Assembly (NCBI GenBank): GCA_020029455.1
Contig: JAIBJH010000017.1
Span: 1 to 22,022, forward strand
Source: Hyphomicrobiales bacterium
GTDB lineage: Bacteria; Pseudomonadota; Alphaproteobacteria; Rhizobiales; Aestuariivirgaceae
DNA length: 22,022 nucleotides
Direction of reading: 5' to 3'
This document shows, one piece after another, positions 7,256 through 14,591 of this stretch; position 1 is the first letter of the stretch; every line of letters starts with the position of its first letter. The notes under the pieces were generated by a model, which was not told the DNA's origin, made no database searches, and saw only the letters and a program-made list of their open reading frames with translations. The position numbers and the translations under genes were made by a program.

Positions 7256-8290
7256 TCAAAGCCTGGAAGCAAGCACAAGTATTTCCTTCGCCTTTTTGGC
7301 CGTCTTGCGGCGGATTGCGGCGCTATGGCGGTTGTCCGCCAGCCCGGCCCACCGGTTCCTATGCTCGAGGATTGACCGCACACAGGCAAGAAGCAGCCAG
7401 GCGCGGCCATCACGATGCCCCAGGCCCGCCCGATAGCATTTTGAAAATTCCGGGAACTGTGTAGACAACCGCACGGCATCCATCGCGGAGGGCCCGTAAC
7501 CGGCAAACTCCCAGTCAATGATGGCGCAGTTTCCGTCCCGCTCGAAGATATTGGTCCGGCTGAGATCGCCGTGGCACAAACTCCATGGCTCGGGAGAGAC
7601 GCCATCCTGAACGATCTGATCGAGAGCCTGCGCCAAACCCTTGGGCGTAGACAATGTCATGGCTGCCAGGGCATCGTCCAATTCCGTGCGAAGCCGAGCG
7701 ATATCCGGAACCTCCGTATTCTCGACGCCGTTGGCACGCTGGAAGGCAATCAACCTCTCGGCAAAGGACTGGTCTGCCTTCAGCAGCGGCCGCCAATCTT
7801 CCAGCAGACGCTCCAACAGATAGGATGAAGCGTGCACCTGACCTGAAAGCAGCGACTCGGGCACGACGATGCCGCCAGCCGGAACGATGCGTTCGCGCAT
7901 CTTGGCTTCATTGGCAACGCGCGCAACTGCGCCAGATTCACCAGGATTGGAAACCTTGAGAGTGAGGCCCTCCGCAACATAGAAGGCCCGGATATTGTTC
8001 TTGAGTAGAATGGCTTCAGCCCTGCTCGCCACCACTCTTGTTCTTGCCAGCCCCCGGGTGGCTTTCCAGAAGGAAGGACTGCGCGCGGTTGCAAAAGCGA
8101 TGGTTGCGTCCACTCTTTCCTGAAGTTCCCTTGACAGTTCGCTCCGGAGATAGTTTTCACGCAAGAGCAAGCGGCCCATCTTTCGAAAGCGAACGGACGC
8201 AGACGGCCCTCCCAAGGCATTCCGCTCACATGCTTCCAGTGCCTGCAATGACTCCGACGTTGCGTGGCGATAAAGGCGCGGCCAGATCAT
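7256..8290 (-). CDS. APH/choline-kinase-fold phosphotransferase
   Basis: A 344-residue protein with a eukaryotic-like kinase fold. Catalytic loop SLCHGDLSRTN (His240, Asp242, Asn247), metal-binding IIDWEFAGYGP (Asp259), candidate ATP lysine in GLTLKVS (Lys112) and candidate alpha-C glutamate in VANEAK (Glu128). This is the signature of the aminoglycoside phosphotransferase/choline kinase superfamily. Members phosphorylate small molecules or sugars, and drug resistance should not be assumed. The start ATG overlaps the stop of the upstream methyltransferase as ATGA, so the two proteins are probably made in equal amounts. A coupled methyltransferase and kinase resembles a split version of WbdD, the enzyme that caps some O-antigen chains with methyl phosphate. 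This is inference, as no substrate-binding residues are recognised. Confidence 0.85.
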   Translation of the reverse strand: MIWPRLYRHATSESLQALEACERNALGGPSASVRFRKMGRLLLRENYLRSELSRELQERVDATIAFATARSPSFWKATRGLARTRVVASRAEAILLKNNIRAFYVAEGLTLKVSNPGESGAVARVANEAKMRERIVPAGGIVVPESLLSGQVHASSYLLERLLEDWRPLLKADQSFAERLIAFQRANGVENTEVPDIARLRTELDDALAAMTLSTPKGLAQALDQIVQDGVSPEPWSLCHGDLSRTNIFERDGNCAIIDWEFAGYGPSAMDAVRLSTQFPEFSKCYRAGLGHRDGRAWLLLACVRSILEHRNRWAGLADNRHSAAIRRKTAKKAKEILVLASRL

Positions 8291-8952
8291 GGAGACGATA
8301 TAAGGAACATCGACCGAAAACTCTCCGTGTTGATCGACGAAGTCGTCTTCACATGGCTGACCTTGCGGCCGGGAGCCACTCTCGCAAAGCCATTTCTGAC
8401 GTAAGCTGCGATCGACTCCTCATCATTTTCGCGAAACGGAGGCACATCGGCTCCGTAGCGCCCATGGGAGCTTGCGGGCTCAAAGAACAATTTGCGGGAG
8501 CGCTGCGCCAGCTCTCCGATAATCCGCCATGCCCCGTCCTCGCCATGGGCGCGGTTCCAGTAATGATGGACGGAAAGGCAAAGCATGACATCAACGGTGG
8601 GAATAAGACGGACAGTTTCAAGATTGACGTCAAGGAATACAAACCCGCAGCCCCGAACCTTGCGATGCAGCCGGCGCGCCCTGCTGATTGCTTCTTCCAT
8701 CGGGTCCACTCCGATGGCGAACAGCCCGTGCCGCGCCGCCGCCGCTGTGAAGTGACCCATGTTGCAGCCAATATCGATGAACGAAGCATCGCTTCCATCG
8801 AGACAGGAGGCAATGGCGGCCCATCTGTCCTTGAAAACCGAGGCACGCTCTTCCTGATAAAGCGGCTTCAGCCGCAGCACACGGGCGAACTTCTTGAGAT
8901 TGCGCTTGAGACCCTTGGAGGTCGGCCCCGACTGCTTTCGACCTGCCGTCAT
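8287..8952 (-). CDS. class I SAM-dependent methyltransferase
   Basis: A 221-residue stand-alone methyltransferase. Motif I FIDIGCNMGHF (Asp60, Gly62, Gly66), acidic residue in AIGVDPMEEAI (Asp83), and LCLSVHHYW at the end of strand 4 are those of the Rossmann SAM-binding fold. The N-terminus is basic (KGLKRNLKKFARVLRLK) and may contact a membrane or a polyanion. I chose the ATG at 8952 because AAGG lies 6 bases upstream; the frame remains open upstream but reads as non-coding. It is the first gene of the minus-strand accessory run, and its TGA overlaps the start of the kinase gene. The acceptor is unknown. It is more distant from the fused modules than they are from each other, though the CN(M/N/H)G motif is similar. 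Confidence 0.85.
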   Translation of the reverse strand: MTAGRKQSGPTSKGLKRNLKKFARVLRLKPLYQEERASVFKDRWAAIASCLDGSDASFIDIGCNMGHFTAAAARHGLFAIGVDPMEEAISRARRLHRKVRGCGFVFLDVNLETVRLIPTVDVMLCLSVHHYWNRAHGEDGAWRIIGELAQRSRKLFFEPASSHGRYGADVPPFRENDEESIAAYVRNGFARVAPGRKVSHVKTTSSINTESFRSMFLISSP

Positions 8953-9021
8953 ATTCCGCCTTTTTGCCACCACAAACAGCACACAGAACCCGGCAGCGGC
9001 ATTGTGGCACGCTGTCCAACC

Positions 9022-9050
9022 TTCCGTGCAAACCGAGGGCATCGTATAAG
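9022..9050 (+). promoter_or_regulatory. candidate promoter for the glycosyltransferase gene
   Basis: TTCCGT (9022-9027) and TATAAG (9045-9050) are spaced by 17 bases on the plus strand, about 70 bases before the ATG at 9120. The -10 element overlaps the proposed -10 element of the opposite-strand promoter. The -35 match is weak. Confidence 0.3.
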
Positions 9051-9072
9051 CAGGCCAGCAAGCGTATTGCAA
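9043..9072 (-). promoter_or_regulatory. candidate promoter for the minus-strand accessory operon
   Basis: Read on the minus strand, TTGCAA (9072-9067) and TATACG (9048-9043) are spaced by 18 bases, which would start transcription about 85 bases before the ATG at 8952. Consensus match by eye only. Confidence 0.35.
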
Positions 9073-9119
9073 CCCCGCGGCGCTTGTGAAAGCCTGTGAA
9101 GGACCAATTCGAGGTTCAT

Positions 9120-10028
9120 ATGAAGAATACCGTGTTTATCCACACAAACGGCAAACAGATCGCAGGCGCCATTGTTTCTGCCCATTCCCTGCGGCGCAAC
9201 TCCCGCAATCCTGAGGCTTTTGATGTCCGCATTATCCGGCAGGAAGACTTCAAATTCTTCCGCGATTTTGAGGGGCGGAAGTTTTTGAGGGCAGGCGGCT
9301 GGAGGACATGGCGCAATGATGATCTTCAATCCTTCACGCCGACACGCTTCATGCCGCCCGAACTGATGGAATATCAGGGCCGCGCCGTTGTCATCGATCC
9401 GGATGTCTTCGCAGTTGGGGACGTCAACGAGCTCTTCTCAATGGACATGCAAGGCAAGGCCATCATGGCCAAGCGCCGCACTGGGCATAATGGACGCGAT
9501 GATTACATCGCTTCGAGTGTGATGTTGCTCGATTGCGCCAAGCTTCCCCATTGGAATGTCAAGCAACAATTCGAAGACATGTTCGCGGGAAAACTGGATT
9601 ACGACGATTGGATCGTGCTCGCCAATGAGCCGCGCGAAAACATCGGCTTTCTGCCTGAAGAGTGGAATGATTTCGACCGGCTCACGCCTGACACCAAGCT
9701 AATTCACAATACCAAGCGGCGCACGCAACCGTGGAAGACAGGGCTGCCCATCGACTTCACCAACCGTGTTCCTGTTATTGGCCGCTTCCTGCCTGAGAAT
9801 GGTATCCGCTTGTGGGGCAAGTACAAAAAACATCCGGACCAGCGGCAAGAAGACTTGTTCTTTTCCCTGCTGAAGGAGTGTCTTGAATCCGGGCAGATCA
9901 CGCGGACAGAGATCGAGAGCGAAATGCGCAGCAATCATGTCCGTCACGACGCCTTCGCCGTGATGAACCACGTGCCGTCTTTGGATATGGTCCTGAACAG
10001 CGTGAAGAGCGTAAAGTCCGCCGCTTAG
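9120..10028 (+). CDS. glycosyltransferase, GT8-like (GT-A fold)
   Basis: A 302-residue protein. It opens with VFIHTNGKQIAGAIVSAHSL, like the nucleotide-binding first strand of GT8 enzymes that act on many acceptors. RAVVIDPDVFAVGDVNELF holds the metal-binding DxD (Asp93, Asp95), which is usually followed in this family by xxGDxxxL(F/W). LIHNTKRRTQPWKTG (His196, Trp205) matches the H-x-G-x-x-KPW block near the active site, though the Gly is replaced. It would transfer a sugar from a nucleotide-sugar donor. I chose ATG 9120 because GAGG lies 5 bases upstream; a GTG at 9096 in the same frame is less likely. It is divergent from the methyltransferase/kinase operon, so it may supply a glycan that those enzymes decorate. 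Confidence 0.7.
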   Translation: MKNTVFIHTNGKQIAGAIVSAHSLRRNSRNPEAFDVRIIRQEDFKFFRDFEGRKFLRAGGWRTWRNDDLQSFTPTRFMPPELMEYQGRAVVIDPDVFAVGDVNELFSMDMQGKAIMAKRRTGHNGRDDYIASSVMLLDCAKLPHWNVKQQFEDMFAGKLDYDDWIVLANEPRENIGFLPEEWNDFDRLTPDTKLIHNTKRRTQPWKTGLPIDFTNRVPVIGRFLPENGIRLWGKYKKHPDQRQEDLFFSLLKECLESGQITRTEIESEMRSNHVRHDAFAVMNHVPSLDMVLNSVKSVKSAA

Positions 10029-10071
10029 CGCGCTTTCCGGCCACGTGGAACCACGTGGCCGAAAAGAATTC
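10029..10071. repeat. palindromic element 1 after the glycosyltransferase gene
   Basis: CGGCCACGTGG (10038-10048) and CCACGTGGCCG (10051-10061) form a perfect 11-bp inverted repeat with a 2-base centre. It is extended by CTTTC/GAAAAG and an outer GCGCG/CGCGC pair offset by about 4 bases. There is no T tract, so it is not a classical intrinsic terminator, although it may end both convergent transcripts. Confidence 0.7.
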
Positions 10072-10090
10072 GCGCAAAGCTAGTATGTTG

Positions 10091-10137
10091 GAGCAAATTC
10101 TTATCGGCCAAGTCTGCAACTTGGCCGGAATTTGCTC
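10091..10137. repeat. palindromic element 2, 19-bp bulged stem
   Basis: Outer arms GAGCAAATTC (10091-10100) and GAATTTGCTC (10128-10137) pair perfectly. Inner arms CGGCCAAGT (10105-10113) and ACTTGGCCG (10119-10127) also pair perfectly around the loop CTGCA. The TTAT at 10101-10104 is left as a bulge. It shares the CGGCCA inner arm and bulged design with element 1, and resembles the REP/RIME-like intergenic palindromes of Rhizobiales. It lies between convergent genes, so a role in ending or protecting the pnp or glycosyltransferase transcript is possible. Confidence 0.75.
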
Positions 10138-10173
10138 TAGCGGCCCCATCTGATCTTTCCTGAACCGCGAGAC

Positions 10174-12336
10174 TTACTCTCCGGCCTTTTCGTCCGAGCC
10201 TTCAGCGGGCGCATCCTCACCTTGCTTCTTGGAGAGGTCCTCGCCCGTGGCCTGGTCGACGGCCTTCATGGAAAGCCTGATCTTGCCGCGGTTGTCGAAG
10301 CCCAAGAGCTTGACCTTTACCATGTCACCTTCCTTGACTACGTCACCCACCTTGTTGACGCGGTGTGACGCCAGTTCCGAGACATGAACGAGGCCATCAC
10401 GTGAACCGAAGAAGTTCACAAACGCACCGAACTCCATGATCTTGACGACCTTGCCTTCATAGATCTCGCCCGTTTCAGGTTCGGAAACGATGGACTTGAT
10501 CCACTTCAAGGCCGCCGTGATCGATGCGCCCGAAGACGAAGCGACCTTTACCGTGCCGTCATCCTGGATGTCGACCTTGGCGCCGGTCTTCTCCACGATT
10601 TCGCGGATGACCTTGCCGCCCGTGCCGATCACTTCGCGGATCTTGTCTGTCGGAATCTTGATCTGCTCGATGCGCGGGGCATATTCGCCAAGACCCGGCC
10701 GCGCCTTTTCCAGCGCTTCCGCCATCTTGCCGAGAATATGCATGCGGCCTTCCTTGGCCTGGAACAGGGCAACGCGCATGATCTCTTCGGTGATGCCGGT
10801 GATCTTGATGTCCATCTGCAGCGAGGTCACGCCGTCCGACGTGCCCGCCACCTTGAAGTCCATGTCGCCCAGATGGTCCTCATCACCCAGGATGTCGGAG
10901 AGCACGGCAAAGCGCTCGCCTTCCTTGATGAGGCCCATGGCGATACCGGCGCAGGATGCCTTCATGGGAACACCCGCATCCATCAGCGACAACGAAGAAC
11001 CGCAAACGGTTGCCATGGAAGATGAACCATTGCTCTCGGTGATCTCCGAGACCACGCGGATCGTGTAGGGGAACTGCTCAGGTGTTGGCAGCAGCGGATG
11101 GATGGCGCGCCAGGCCAGCTTGCCATGGCCGATTTCGCGGCGGCCCGTGGCTCCCATGCGGCCCACTTCACCCACCGAGAAGGGAGGGAAATTGTAGTGC
11201 AGCATGAACTTGCCCTTGGTCAGGCCATCAAGCGTGTCGATATATTGCTCGTCTTCACCAGTGCCGAGCGTCGTCACCACCAGCGCCTGCGTCTCGCCGC
11301 GCGTAAAGAGCGCCGAGCCATGGGTGCGTGGCAACACCGATGCTTCCGCAATGATCTGCCGCACCGTCTTTGTGTCGCGGCCATCGATGCGCTTGCCCGT
11401 GTCGAGAATGTTGTTGCGGACAATGTCGGCTTCAAGCTTCTTGAACTGTTCACCAACGGCCTGCTCTGTCGGAGCGTTGGCATCGTCCTTGTTGATGAGC
11501 GCCGCCTTCACCGCATCCTTCGCCTTGGCGACCGCATCCTGGCGGTCTTCCTTCTTGGCAATGGCATAGGCCTTGCGAAGATCAGCCTCGGCCTGCTTCT
11601 TGACCGCCGTATAGATCGGCGAATTGTCCTTTGGCTGGAAGTCGCGCGGCTCGCGGGCCGAGCGTTCCGCCATGCGGATGATGGCTTCGATGATGGGCTG
11701 GAAGCCACGATGGCCGAACATCACGGCCTCGAGCATCAAATCTTCCGAAAGCTCATGGGCTTCCGATTCCACCATCAGCACCGCATCTTGCGTGCCGGCG
11801 ACCACGAGGTCGAGCTTCGAGGCCTTCTGTTGTTCAATGGTCGGGTTGAGCACCAGTTGCCCATCCACATAGCCGACGCGCGCCGCACCCACTGGACCCA
11901 TGAACGGAATGCCGGACATCGTCAGCGCCGCAGAAGAGGCAACCAGTGCTGCAATATCCGTGTCGTTCTCAAGGTCATAGGAGAGAACCGTGGCAATCAC
12001 CTGCGTCTCGAAGCGGAAGCCGTCAGGGAAGAGCGGGCGGATTGGCCGGTCAATGAGGCGCGAAATCAGCGTCTCGCGTTCGGTGGGCCGGCCTTCGCGC
12101 TTAAAATAGCCGCCGGGAATCTTGCCGGCCGCATAAGTCTTTTCCTGGTAGTTGACGGTGAGCGGGAAGAAATCGATCCCCGGCTTTTCGCTGCGCGCCG
12201 CAACGGCGGTGGCGAGGACTGTGGTTTCACCGATTGTCACGAGCACGGCGCCATCAGCCTGGCGGGCCATGCGGCCGGTTTCGAGGCGCAGTGTCTTTCC
12301 GCCCCAGTTCAGTTCTTCAACATCAATGTTGAACAT
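10174..12336 (-). CDS. pnp: polyribonucleotide nucleotidyltransferase (PNPase)
   Basis: A 720-residue trimeric 3'-5' phosphorolytic exoribonuclease that degrades mRNA in the cytoplasm and takes part in the degradosome. Domains in order: first RNase PH domain (from MFNIDVEELNWGGKTLRLE), all-alpha linker, second RNase PH domain (TRGETQALVVTTLGT, SSMATVCGSSLSLMDAG, GDMDFKVAGTSDGVTSLQMD), KH domain (IREVIGTGGKVIREI), and S1 domain (IYEGKVVKIMEFGAFVNF), then a short acidic tail. The start at 12336 is set by AAGGA 8 bases upstream and by the usual family N-terminus; the frame stays open upstream to 12411. It is last in the cluster after rpsO, the common bacterial order. Confidence 0.98.
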   Translation of the reverse strand: MFNIDVEELNWGGKTLRLETGRMARQADGAVLVTIGETTVLATAVAARSEKPGIDFFPLTVNYQEKTYAAGKIPGGYFKREGRPTERETLISRLIDRPIRPLFPDGFRFETQVIATVLSYDLENDTDIAALVASSAALTMSGIPFMGPVGAARVGYVDGQLVLNPTIEQQKASKLDLVVAGTQDAVLMVESEAHELSEDLMLEAVMFGHRGFQPIIEAIIRMAERSAREPRDFQPKDNSPIYTAVKKQAEADLRKAYAIAKKEDRQDAVAKAKDAVKAALINKDDANAPTEQAVGEQFKKLEADIVRNNILDTGKRIDGRDTKTVRQIIAEASVLPRTHGSALFTRGETQALVVTTLGTGEDEQYIDTLDGLTKGKFMLHYNFPPFSVGEVGRMGATGRREIGHGKLAWRAIHPLLPTPEQFPYTIRVVSEITESNGSSSMATVCGSSLSLMDAGVPMKASCAGIAMGLIKEGERFAVLSDILGDEDHLGDMDFKVAGTSDGVTSLQMDIKITGITEEIMRVALFQAKEGRMHILGKMAEALEKARPGLGEYAPRIEQIKIPTDKIREVIGTGGKVIREIVEKTGAKVDIQDDGTVKVASSSGASITAALKWIKSIVSEPETGEIYEGKVVKIMEFGAFVNFFGSRDGLVHVSELASHRVNKVGDVVKEGDMVKVKLLGFDNRGKIRLSMKAVDQATGEDLSKKQGEDAPAEGSDEKAGE

Positions 12337-12487
12337 GTAGTTTTTCCTTATTGTCCTTCGCCGCCGCTTCGTCACCTGCTTCTGGACGGCATCCCCTTTG
12401 GACATGCGCATGAAGGCCCTATTGCCATCACACTTGTCGGGGACGCGGGGCGGCTATTCCGGTGATCCGCCCGCTCATGCACTCTTT

Positions 12488-12578
12488 CTCCCCTCCCTCT
12501 GAGGGAGGGGCAGGGGTGGGTGTAGGCCGCGAGTCAAACTGCTGCCCCACCCTCGGTCCCTCCCCAAAGGGAGGGAAG
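12488..12578. repeat. long imperfect palindrome between rpsO and pnp
   Basis: The left arm holds its own hairpin (CCCTCCCTC then GAGGGAGGG, 12491-12509) and a G-rich stretch. The right arm is an imperfect reverse complement of it, ending CTCCCCAAAGGGAGGGAAG. The whole folds end to end over about 90 bases, as a MITE-like or dispersed palindromic element would. In E. coli the rpsO-pnp interval carries the RNase III site used in pnp autoregulation, and this element could act similarly. Apart from this element and the pnp ribosome-binding site, 12337-12582 shows nothing else I can support. Confidence 0.65.
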
Positions 12579-12582
12579 ACAA

Positions 12583-12852
12583 CTAACGGCGGATATCGAG
12601 CTTCTTGATCAGAGCCTGATAGCGCGCTTCGTCTTTCTTCTTGAGATAATCGAGAAGGCCACGGCGGGCCGAGACCATCTTGAGAAGGCCGCGGCGCGAA
12701 TGGTTATCCTTCTTGTGGGTCTTGAAGTGATCGGTCAGCGCATTGATGCGCTCCGTCAGGATCGCCACCTGGACTTCGGGTGAACCCGTGTCGTTTTTAG
12801 TGGTCGCGTTTTCTTTGATGAGCGCGGACTTGCGCTCAGCGGTAATCGTCAT
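12583..12852 (-). CDS. rpsO: 30S ribosomal protein S15
   Basis: An 89-residue primary 16S rRNA-binding protein of the small subunit platform; the length equals that of E. coli S15. Family signatures: DTGSPEVQVAILTERI, LTDHFKTHKKDNHSRRGLL, and the C-terminal YLKKKDEARYQALIKKLDIRR. The start at 12852 (MTITAERK) has GGAG 9 bases upstream; the in-frame ATG at 12861 directly abuts that GGAG and is less likely. The stop codon of truB lies 18 bases upstream. Confidence 0.98.
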   Translation of the reverse strand: MTITAERKSALIKENATTKNDTGSPEVQVAILTERINALTDHFKTHKKDNHSRRGLLKMVSARRGLLDYLKKKDEARYQALIKKLDIRR

Positions 12853-12870
12853 GTCGTGCATCTCCAAATG

Positions 12871-13782
12871 CTACAGGTTGAAAAGTCTGATGGTCCTGAG
12901 CACCCGGTTGTCGATGCGGAAGATCCCGAGAGGTTTGTCCGCGTGGGTGACCAAAACCGCCTCCGCCTCAGCTAAGCTTTCGCTTGCGGGCAACAAAACC
13001 GTTTGGCCCTGTTGGAGACGCTTGGCTTCCGGTTCCATCACGGCCAGTGCCGGGATGCCGTCCAGCACGGTCTCAATGGGGCGAAGGAGGCCAGCGAGGC
13101 TGTTTTCGCTGCGGTGCCGTTCGCACACTTCTGCCAGTTTTTCCAGCGAAATCGCATCAGCCTCCATGAAAGGCCCGACCGCCAGCCGCCTGAGGTAAGT
13201 GACATGGCCCAGGCAGCCCAGAGTCCGGCCCAGGTCCCGGGCGATGCTGCGCACATAAGTGCCCTTGCCGCAGCGAACCACAAATGTTGTCGAGTCTTCC
13301 TCGTGCTTTTTCAATTGTAGCGACTCGATATTAACTATTCGAACCGCCATTTCGGGTGCTTGACCTGCCCGAGCCAGTGCATAGGCTCTTTCGCCAGAAA
13401 CCTTTATGGCAGAATAAGTTGGCGGAACTTGTTGCACTGCACCATGAAACTGAGGCAATATCCGCTCAATCTCATATTGCGTTGCAACATGATTGCTTTG
13501 CTGGGTGATTTCACCTTCCAGATCATCCGTGATAGTTTCGGCTCCCCACTTTACAGTGAAAATATAGGTTTTGAGTCCATCCATAGCCCAGTTGATTGTT
13601 TTTGTGGCCTCCCCAAAGGCCAGCGGCAAAACCCCCGACGCCAGCGGGTCAAGTGTGCCCCCATGTCCAGCTTTTTTTGCGCCGAGAAGCCAGCGCGCCT
13701 TGCCCAGCGCCTGGGTGGAACTCAGCCCCAGGGGTTTGTCCAGCACCAGCCAGCCATGGAGTGGTGTGCGTTGTCTGTTCAT
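12871..13782 (-). CDS. truB: tRNA pseudouridine-55 synthase
   Basis: A 303-residue enzyme that converts U55 of the tRNA T-loop to pseudouridine. Signatures: GWLVLDKPLGLSSTQAL, catalytic Asp45 in AGHGGTLDPLASGVLP, QVPPTYSAIKVSGERAY, CGKGTYVRSIARDLG, and a C-terminal PUA-like part with LQQGQTVLLP. The start at 13782 is chosen from AAGG 6 bases upstream and the family N-terminus. It is separated from the other operon genes upstream by a divergent phosphoesterase gene, so it probably needs its own promoter in the 62-bp gap 13783-13844. No clear consensus was seen there. The middle of the gene (about 13381-13620) has far lower GC than its ends. Confidence 0.97.
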   Translation of the reverse strand: MNRQRTPLHGWLVLDKPLGLSSTQALGKARWLLGAKKAGHGGTLDPLASGVLPLAFGEATKTINWAMDGLKTYIFTVKWGAETITDDLEGEITQQSNHVATQYEIERILPQFHGAVQQVPPTYSAIKVSGERAYALARAGQAPEMAVRIVNIESLQLKKHEEDSTTFVVRCGKGTYVRSIARDLGRTLGCLGHVTYLRRLAVGPFMEADAISLEKLAEVCERHRSENSLAGLLRPIETVLDGIPALAVMEPEAKRLQQGQTVLLPASESLAEAEAVLVTHADKPLGIFRIDNRVLRTIRLFNL

Positions 13783-13844
13783 GTGTTGCCTTTGAACCGG
13801 GCTCCCGCCTTGTTCAAGTCCCGCAGCCACACTAGAAAAATGCC

Positions 13845-14588
13845 ATGCGCATCGCCTTCCTGTCTGACATTCACGGCAATCTTCCCGCCCTTGAGGCCGT
13901 GATCACCAATCTCAAACGGCGTGCGCCCGATCTCACTGTCAATCTCGGTGATTGTGTCTCCGGCCCACTTTGGCCTCTCGAGACCTGCGAACTCCTCATG
14001 GCAATGCCGTGGCCCACGATCCGGGGCAACTGTGATCGCGCTGTCGGTCTCGAACCGCGCGCAACCATGCACCATTCCGACGCCATCGCCTATGATCGCC
14101 TTAATGACCGTCACCGCTCTTGGCTTGGAGGTTTGTCAAACCCGCAGTTCGTCGCCGAAAACATCTTCGCCTGCCACGGCACGCCAACCAACGACGATGA
14201 CTACTTGTCGGACGACATCACCAGCGGATTGCTATCAGCCCCGGCGCCCGCAGCGATTGCGGCACGGCTTGGCAAAGTTACCGCACCACTCACGCTTTGC
14301 GGCCATAGCCACGTTCCGCGCATTGTCCAGGCATCTGACGGCCGGACCGTGCTCAATCCTGGCAGCGTCGGCCTTCCTGCCTATGACAGTGAATGGAATG
14401 GTGAAACCTACTTCGCTGAATCAGGCTCGCCGCACGCACGCTATGCATTGGTTACCAAGCAGAATGCAGGTTTTGACATCGAATTGATCGCAGTCGGCTA
14501 CAATTTCGAATTCGCGGCACAAAAGGCCGAGACCGAAGGCCGTGCTGACTATGCCAAGGCCCTGCGTACCGGCACCATGCGCAGCTGA
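13845..14588 (+). CDS. metallophosphoesterase (YfcE/calcineurin-like)
   Basis: A 247-residue protein with all five signature blocks of the calcineurin-like fold: FLSDIHGN (Asp8, His10), NLGDCVSGP (Asp36), IRGNCDR (Asn62), FACHGTP (His111) and LCGHSHVP (His154, His156). These bind two metals and hydrolyse phosphomono- or diesters; the substrate cannot be told. The single-domain size and the NPGSVGLPAYD block near the end agree with the YfcE/MJ0936-like group. The ATG at 13845 has only a weak Shine-Dalgarno. It lies on the opposite strand within the conserved translation cluster, divergent from truB and ending 3 bases from the end of rbfA. Confidence 0.9.
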   Translation: MRIAFLSDIHGNLPALEAVITNLKRRAPDLTVNLGDCVSGPLWPLETCELLMAMPWPTIRGNCDRAVGLEPRATMHHSDAIAYDRLNDRHRSWLGGLSNPQFVAENIFACHGTPTNDDDYLSDDITSGLLSAPAPAAIAARLGKVTAPLTLCGHSHVPRIVQASDGRTVLNPGSVGLPAYDSEWNGETYFAESGSPHARYALVTKQNAGFDIELIAVGYNFEFAAQKAETEGRADYAKALRTGTMRS

Positions 14589-14591
14589 CAT

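Noticed and set aside
7256..8290. Aminoglycoside resistance gene.
   Set aside because: The kinase fold motifs are shared by many sugar and small-molecule kinases, and the coupled methyltransferase and neighbours point to anabolic surface chemistry rather than drug resistance.
8038..9099. Long open frame on the plus strand across the kinase and methyltransferase genes.
   Set aside because: Both opposite-strand genes have clear catalytic motifs; this frame has none and only mirrors them.
11098..12465. Long open frame on the plus strand across pnp.
   Set aside because: It is antisense to the well-supported pnp gene, has no recognisable domain, and is explained by the high GC and codon bias of pnp.
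12488..12578. CRISPR-like or tandem repeat array.
   Set aside because: Only two inverted arms are present; there are no direct repeats with spacers.
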